Positions 60,911-64,000 of a stretch of DNA of 64,000 bases are shown here, one piece after another; position 1 is the stretch's first letter; each line of letters opens with the position of its first letter. This stretch comes from Microscilla marina ATCC 23134 (GTDB lineage: Bacteria > Bacteroidota > Bacteroidia > Cytophagales > Microscillaceae): positions 1 through 64,000 of the forward strand of contig NZ_AAWS01000049.1 in the NCBI RefSeq assembly GCF_000169175.1, read 5' to 3'. The notes under the pieces are model-generated. The model did not search any database. It was not told where the DNA came from and saw only the letters and a program-made list of their open reading frames with translations. Position numbers and translations under genes: made by a program.

Positions 60911-62818
60911 TTACTTTTTCACCAAATTCAACTCCATCGTCACTGTACACCAATCGGTACTTTTTTTCTTGGTTCGCATCTCCCTTTCATTGTCTGATGT
61001 CAGTCCTGATTGAGATAAAAAATGACTTTCTACCTTTTCGGTGCTTACCATCAATTGTATGCATTCGACATTGGTATTGCCACGCTTCATAACAAATTCC
61101 TGTTCATCTATTACAAAAGGTTTGCTGGCTTTAATACACTGATTGTAAGGCACCTGTATGCTATAATCAGAAGCGAAATATAGCAAGGTGAAAAACAAGT
61201 TTTTATCCAGGTAATTCTGCCCTTTTATTTCAGCATCGAGTATCCATTCCCCCTCCTCATTAGGGGCACAAACAAATGCCTTATTTTGAAAAGCACTTGT
61301 ACCCTTAAGCACTTGATGGTGTAGGGTGTCTTCTACCCTAAAGTTAAATTCAGGAATCTTAAATCGTGTGTTTTTATTTGGGTTGTTGCGCAGCAAGTGC
61401 CAGCGTCCCAAACGATTGAGTTTGTGAACTACCTTGCCAGGGGCAAAAGGCTCGTTTACCAAGGCTTCAGTTTTCTTGTCCTTAAACAATTGCCAGTCTC
61501 CTTGATCTATATTTATTCTAAACTCATGCTTTTTATTATTATCTATAGCAAAGTAGGTAGTTCCTTGCTTTTTGATAAATAAGTGCAACTCCTTTTGTCC
61601 TATAAAGTCGCCTTCTAAATTAACATACACAGGTACATCATCTAGTTGGGTCAATTCCCCCCAATAGCGCTGTTGGGGCGATAAATTATGCTCTAAGGCA
61701 AGCGTGCTGTAGTTGACTTCTACACTTTTGACATACCCTTCGGTCATCGCTTTTTGGAGAGTAGGATTATCGTATATATCAAACTTTATCACCTTGCCCG
61801 AGGTAGGTAAGCCTTGGTTGGCACCATACTTTATTTGCCACTCTTTTTGTTCATTGCTGTAAGTAATTTCATACTTATTGCTCAAGTACTCAGGCTTCTG
61901 TTTGGTCAATATGATTTGATCAGTGTCAAAGCCCGCCAAGGCAGTAAACTGGGGTGTTTGTGGGCTACTAAAGTTGCGTTGAGTACTTTCAAAGGCTATT
62001 ACACTGCGCAATTGTTCAAACAAATTGGTATAAGTAACGGCAGGATTTTGCGTAATTACTTGTTGTAGGTAGTAACTAAATATGCCTCGCCTGTCTCCTT
62101 TAATAGTACACTCTTTGGCAGTTTCATAATATTGGCAAGCCGCCAATAGCAAATGTTTCCCTTTAGGAATACGGTCAAGTTGATGCTTTTGGTAATATCC
62201 CTCCAGGTAGCCTCGACTAAAAGGTGCATTAGGTTTGCCATAGTCCCTTGCTAGTTCATGTTCTTGCTCATCCCTGTCCTTTATCAAACGAGTGCGTTCA
62301 TAGTGGTCTGGATCGCTACGGGTAATATCGCCCGAATGGCAACAATCAAATATGGTGACCACTTCCGCCTCTTTTTTAGCCGCCAAATCAATCAACACTG
62401 CCAACTCTTTATCGGCAAGATCAGGATGGGGCATTGTTCCGTTCACTATTGCCCGACTATCATAACATACCAATGTCTCATCTTTCAAATTTTCAGGGTC
62501 TTCTTCGGGCAAATATTTATAAAACCGAGGATCGGTACGTTGACGCGCCCCGTGTCCGCTAAACCAAAACAACAGCGTGGTATCATGAGCAGCATTGGCT
62601 ATGAGGTGGCGTTGAAAATGAGCCACTATATTTTCGTGGGTAGCCTGCTCGTTGGTGAGCTTACATACATTGCCTGAAGCTACTTTGAAATCCTCCTTTA
62701 ACAACTTTTCGGTGGCTTCTATATCTGCAATGCAACCATTCAGCGAGGTTACATTACTTGCAGGGTGGTACTGGTTGATTCCTACCAATAAAGCAAATAT
62801 TTTTTGTTGTTTTGGCAT
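60911..62818 (-). CDS. Caspase-family (metacaspase-like) peptidase
   Basis: 635 aa. The N-terminal caspase/C14 domain (residues ~1-270) begins KIFALLVGINQYH. Catalytic His is near residue 85 (LLFWFSGHGARQRTD) and catalytic Cys near 158 (VTIFDCCHSGDITRS), with LLLAACQYYETAKEC and GIFSYYLQQVI later in the domain. The following ~350 residues are beta-rich and unrecognised (e.g. KYEITYSNEQKEWQIKYG), possibly sensor or interaction domains. ATG at 62818 starts directly at the fold; a 12-codon extension to 62854 is possible. It is transcribed divergently from the CD-NTase-like gene, with a 198-bp intergenic promoter region, which suggests a peptidase effector. Confidence 0.9.
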   Translation of the reverse strand: MPKQQKIFALLVGINQYHPASNVTSLNGCIADIEATEKLLKEDFKVASGNVCKLTNEQATHENIVAHFQRHLIANAAHDTTLLFWFSGHGARQRTDPRFYKYLPEEDPENLKDETLVCYDSRAIVNGTMPHPDLADKELAVLIDLAAKKEAEVVTIFDCCHSGDITRSDPDHYERTRLIKDRDEQEHELARDYGKPNAPFSRGYLEGYYQKHQLDRIPKGKHLLLAACQYYETAKECTIKGDRRGIFSYYLQQVITQNPAVTYTNLFEQLRSVIAFESTQRNFSSPQTPQFTALAGFDTDQIILTKQKPEYLSNKYEITYSNEQKEWQIKYGANQGLPTSGKVIKFDIYDNPTLQKAMTEGYVKSVEVNYSTLALEHNLSPQQRYWGELTQLDDVPVYVNLEGDFIGQKELHLFIKKQGTTYFAIDNNKKHEFRINIDQGDWQLFKDKKTEALVNEPFAPGKVVHKLNRLGRWHLLRNNPNKNTRFKIPEFNFRVEDTLHHQVLKGTSAFQNKAFVCAPNEEGEWILDAEIKGQNYLDKNLFFTLLYFASDYSIQVPYNQCIKASKPFVIDEQEFVMKRGNTNVECIQLMVSTEKVESHFLSQSGLTSDNEREMRTKKKSTDWCTVTMELNLVKK

Positions 62819-63016
62819 TATACTTCCGGTTTGTTTGAGTGAAAAATAGGGCATTGTACCTCAATGCTTTGCCAAAGTACAGGAATTATACTGTGATATC
62901 CCTCATTAGTTTTGAGGATATTGTAAGCGTAGGAAATCATTGGTTTTGGGGATAGAAGGTTGGTGAATAGGTCATAGTTTTGCAAAAGTTTTTTAATCAA
63001 AAATATTTGCAATTTT

Positions 63017-64000
63017 ATGGGAGAACTCTCAAACCGAAGCACTATTCATGTGCGCATCAGGAATTTTGTAGACTGGATTGCCCCTGATCCAAATAAGCGG
63101 GGGTCTATTAAACAACATCGCGAAAGCGTAAAGAAGAAAGTAAGTGCTAAAGCCGAAGATGATGGGTTGATCATTCATTCAATGCCCAAAGCAGGATCAT
63201 TTGCTAAAAAAACAGGGTTAAGACGCTATAAGCGAGGGAGTGCCGAGCAAGAAGGACAAGACATAGACCAGCCTTTTGTAGTAGAGCGCGAAGACAGTGA
63301 TGGAAACAAAGTAGAGGGTTCAAAGTTATTGGATCGTTTTGATGGTTATGTGGCAAAAGCTTACCCCAATACTGATCGTGAGCGTACCAAGAGGTCAATT
63401 AAACTGAAGTTTTCTAGTGACATCTACTTTGATATAGTGCCTGTGCTTGCCACCAATAATGATGAAAAGCAAGCGATTATTCAAAGCAATGGTGACGAGG
63501 TAGTCACCTCAGTACAAAAACACAATAGTTTTACCCGTGATCGCACAGACAAAAGCAATCAGGTAAAAGGACGGGTAAAATTTAATGAGTGCGTACGCCT
63601 TCTAAAGTGGTGGAACTCGCACCATACCTCTCAATCGGCAGTGTTTAGTTTGACTGATAATACCAAAAAAGAAGTTCCCAGTTTTGTGATCAATTTATTA
63701 GCTGCTAAAGCTTACGATCAACGTGGTGTTGTTGAAACTTACCCCGAAACCTTGTTCCGTTGGTTTGGTGTATTGGCTCATTTAGTAAGTAAACACAAAG
63801 CGATCTTTTTCAATGATTTTACCAAAAGCCTTAAGGAGAAAGATTTAGACGATAGTGTACTATGGTCAGTAGTAGACCCAGTAGCTAAAGACAATATTGT
63901 TACAAAAAAATGGGATAATTTAGAAATTAGTGAGTTGGCAGGTTGGTTGGAGCAAAGCCGCGATGAGATGGCACGAGCCATTCGCTATGATAAAGATGGT
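63017..64000 (+). CDS. CD-NTase-like nucleotidyltransferase (CBASS-type), 3'-truncated
   Basis: Reads from ATG 63017 open to the right edge (328 codons seen). Nucleotidyltransferase motifs: G60-S61 in PKAGSFAKKTG, then D82-x-D84 in QDIDQPFVV, and a third Asp139 in DIYFDIVPVL. This is the catalytic triad arrangement of cGAS/DncV-like enzymes. RTKRSIKLKF precedes the last strand, and NECVRLLKWWNSH then the VPSFVINLLAAKAYD helix fit the OAS/cGAS C-terminal helical domain. The 20-residue gap between GS and DxD is longer than usual. Such enzymes make cyclic oligonucleotides in phage defence (CBASS). The C-terminus and any following genes lie outside the window. Confidence 0.75.
   Translation, partial: MGELSNRSTIHVRIRNFVDWIAPDPNKRGSIKQHRESVKKKVSAKAEDDGLIIHSMPKAGSFAKKTGLRRYKRGSAEQEGQDIDQPFVVEREDSDGNKVEGSKLLDRFDGYVAKAYPNTDRERTKRSIKLKFSSDIYFDIVPVLATNNDEKQAIIQSNGDEVVTSVQKHNSFTRDRTDKSNQVKGRVKFNECVRLLKWWNSHHTSQSAVFSLTDNTKKEVPSFVINLLAAKAYDQRGVVETYPETLFRWFGVLAHLVSKHKAIFFNDFTKSLKEKDLDDSVLWSVVDPVAKDNIVTKKWDNLEISELAGWLEQSRDEMARAIRYDKDG

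Overview
The window is chromosomal DNA of a Bacteroidota, most likely a marine gliding Cytophagales bacterium of the Microscilla type. The signs are a TonB-dependent receptor with an N-terminal carboxypeptidase-like domain, several secreted beta-barrel and lipoprotein genes, WG-repeat proteins, very few Shine-Dalgarno sites, and -7 boxes of the TAnnTTTG type in front of several genes. The genus is an inference from style; no marker gene is present.

Left part (1-13.2 kb): the end of an RND efflux pump and its TolC partner, a SpoIIAA/STAS-like protein, a DMP19-like protein, a TPR protein, a pair of 118-bp direct repeats, a Bax-inhibitor-1 family membrane protein and a large SbcC/Rad50-type ATPase. 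A leftward operon follows (tautomerase, SDR, NTF2-like, nitronate monooxygenase). It has a perfect TGTGA-N6-TCACA site upstream, close to a Crp/Fnr regulator gene.

Signalling island (13.4-24.1 kb): eight leftward genes. They are a zinc-ribbon FHA protein, a Ser/Thr kinase with WG repeats, an FHA/membrane/trypsin-like protease, a secreted unknown, a PP2C phosphatase with a membrane anchor, a second zinc-ribbon FHA protein, a second kinase with zinc ribbon and FHA domain, and the Crp/Fnr regulator. Together they contain writer, eraser, readers and a possible proteolytic output of a Ser/Thr-phosphorylation circuit. The block is bounded by two near-identical ~160-bp MITE-like elements in inverted orientation. 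An ADP-ribosylglycohydrolase and a DUF445 membrane protein follow.

Middle (27.9-49.6 kb): two outer-membrane beta-barrel proteins, a holin-IV/YvlD-like membrane protein, a complete IS4-family insertion sequence (19-bp inverted ends, 7-bp target duplication, transposase split by a probable -1 frameshift on an A8 run), a TonB receptor, a DUF4836-like lipoprotein, a TPR-like protein, a receiver-histidine kinase fusion, a tandem array of four STAS-like paralogues with one chimeric member, a four-gene operon starting with a CoA transferase, a TPR/membrane adenylate cyclase, a DUF2071 protein and a sigma-like protein.

Right part (49.9-64 kb): ccmC-ccmD-ccmE for cytochrome c maturation, with the cysteine type of CcmE. 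Then a Thg1-like 3'-5' polymerase in an operon with a DinB-like protein and a small polynucleotide-kinase-like ATPase, an ABC-F ATPase, an eight-repeat WG protein, an FMN reductase, a secreted unknown, an ECF sigma factor, and a decayed IS701-like element. The window ends with a caspase-family peptidase transcribed away from a gene that runs off the right edge. My translation of that gene shows the motifs of a CD-NTase (cGAS/DncV-like nucleotidyltransferase). This caspase/CD-NTase pair is the best candidate for an undescribed CBASS-like immune system. No tRNA, rRNA or CRISPR array was seen.
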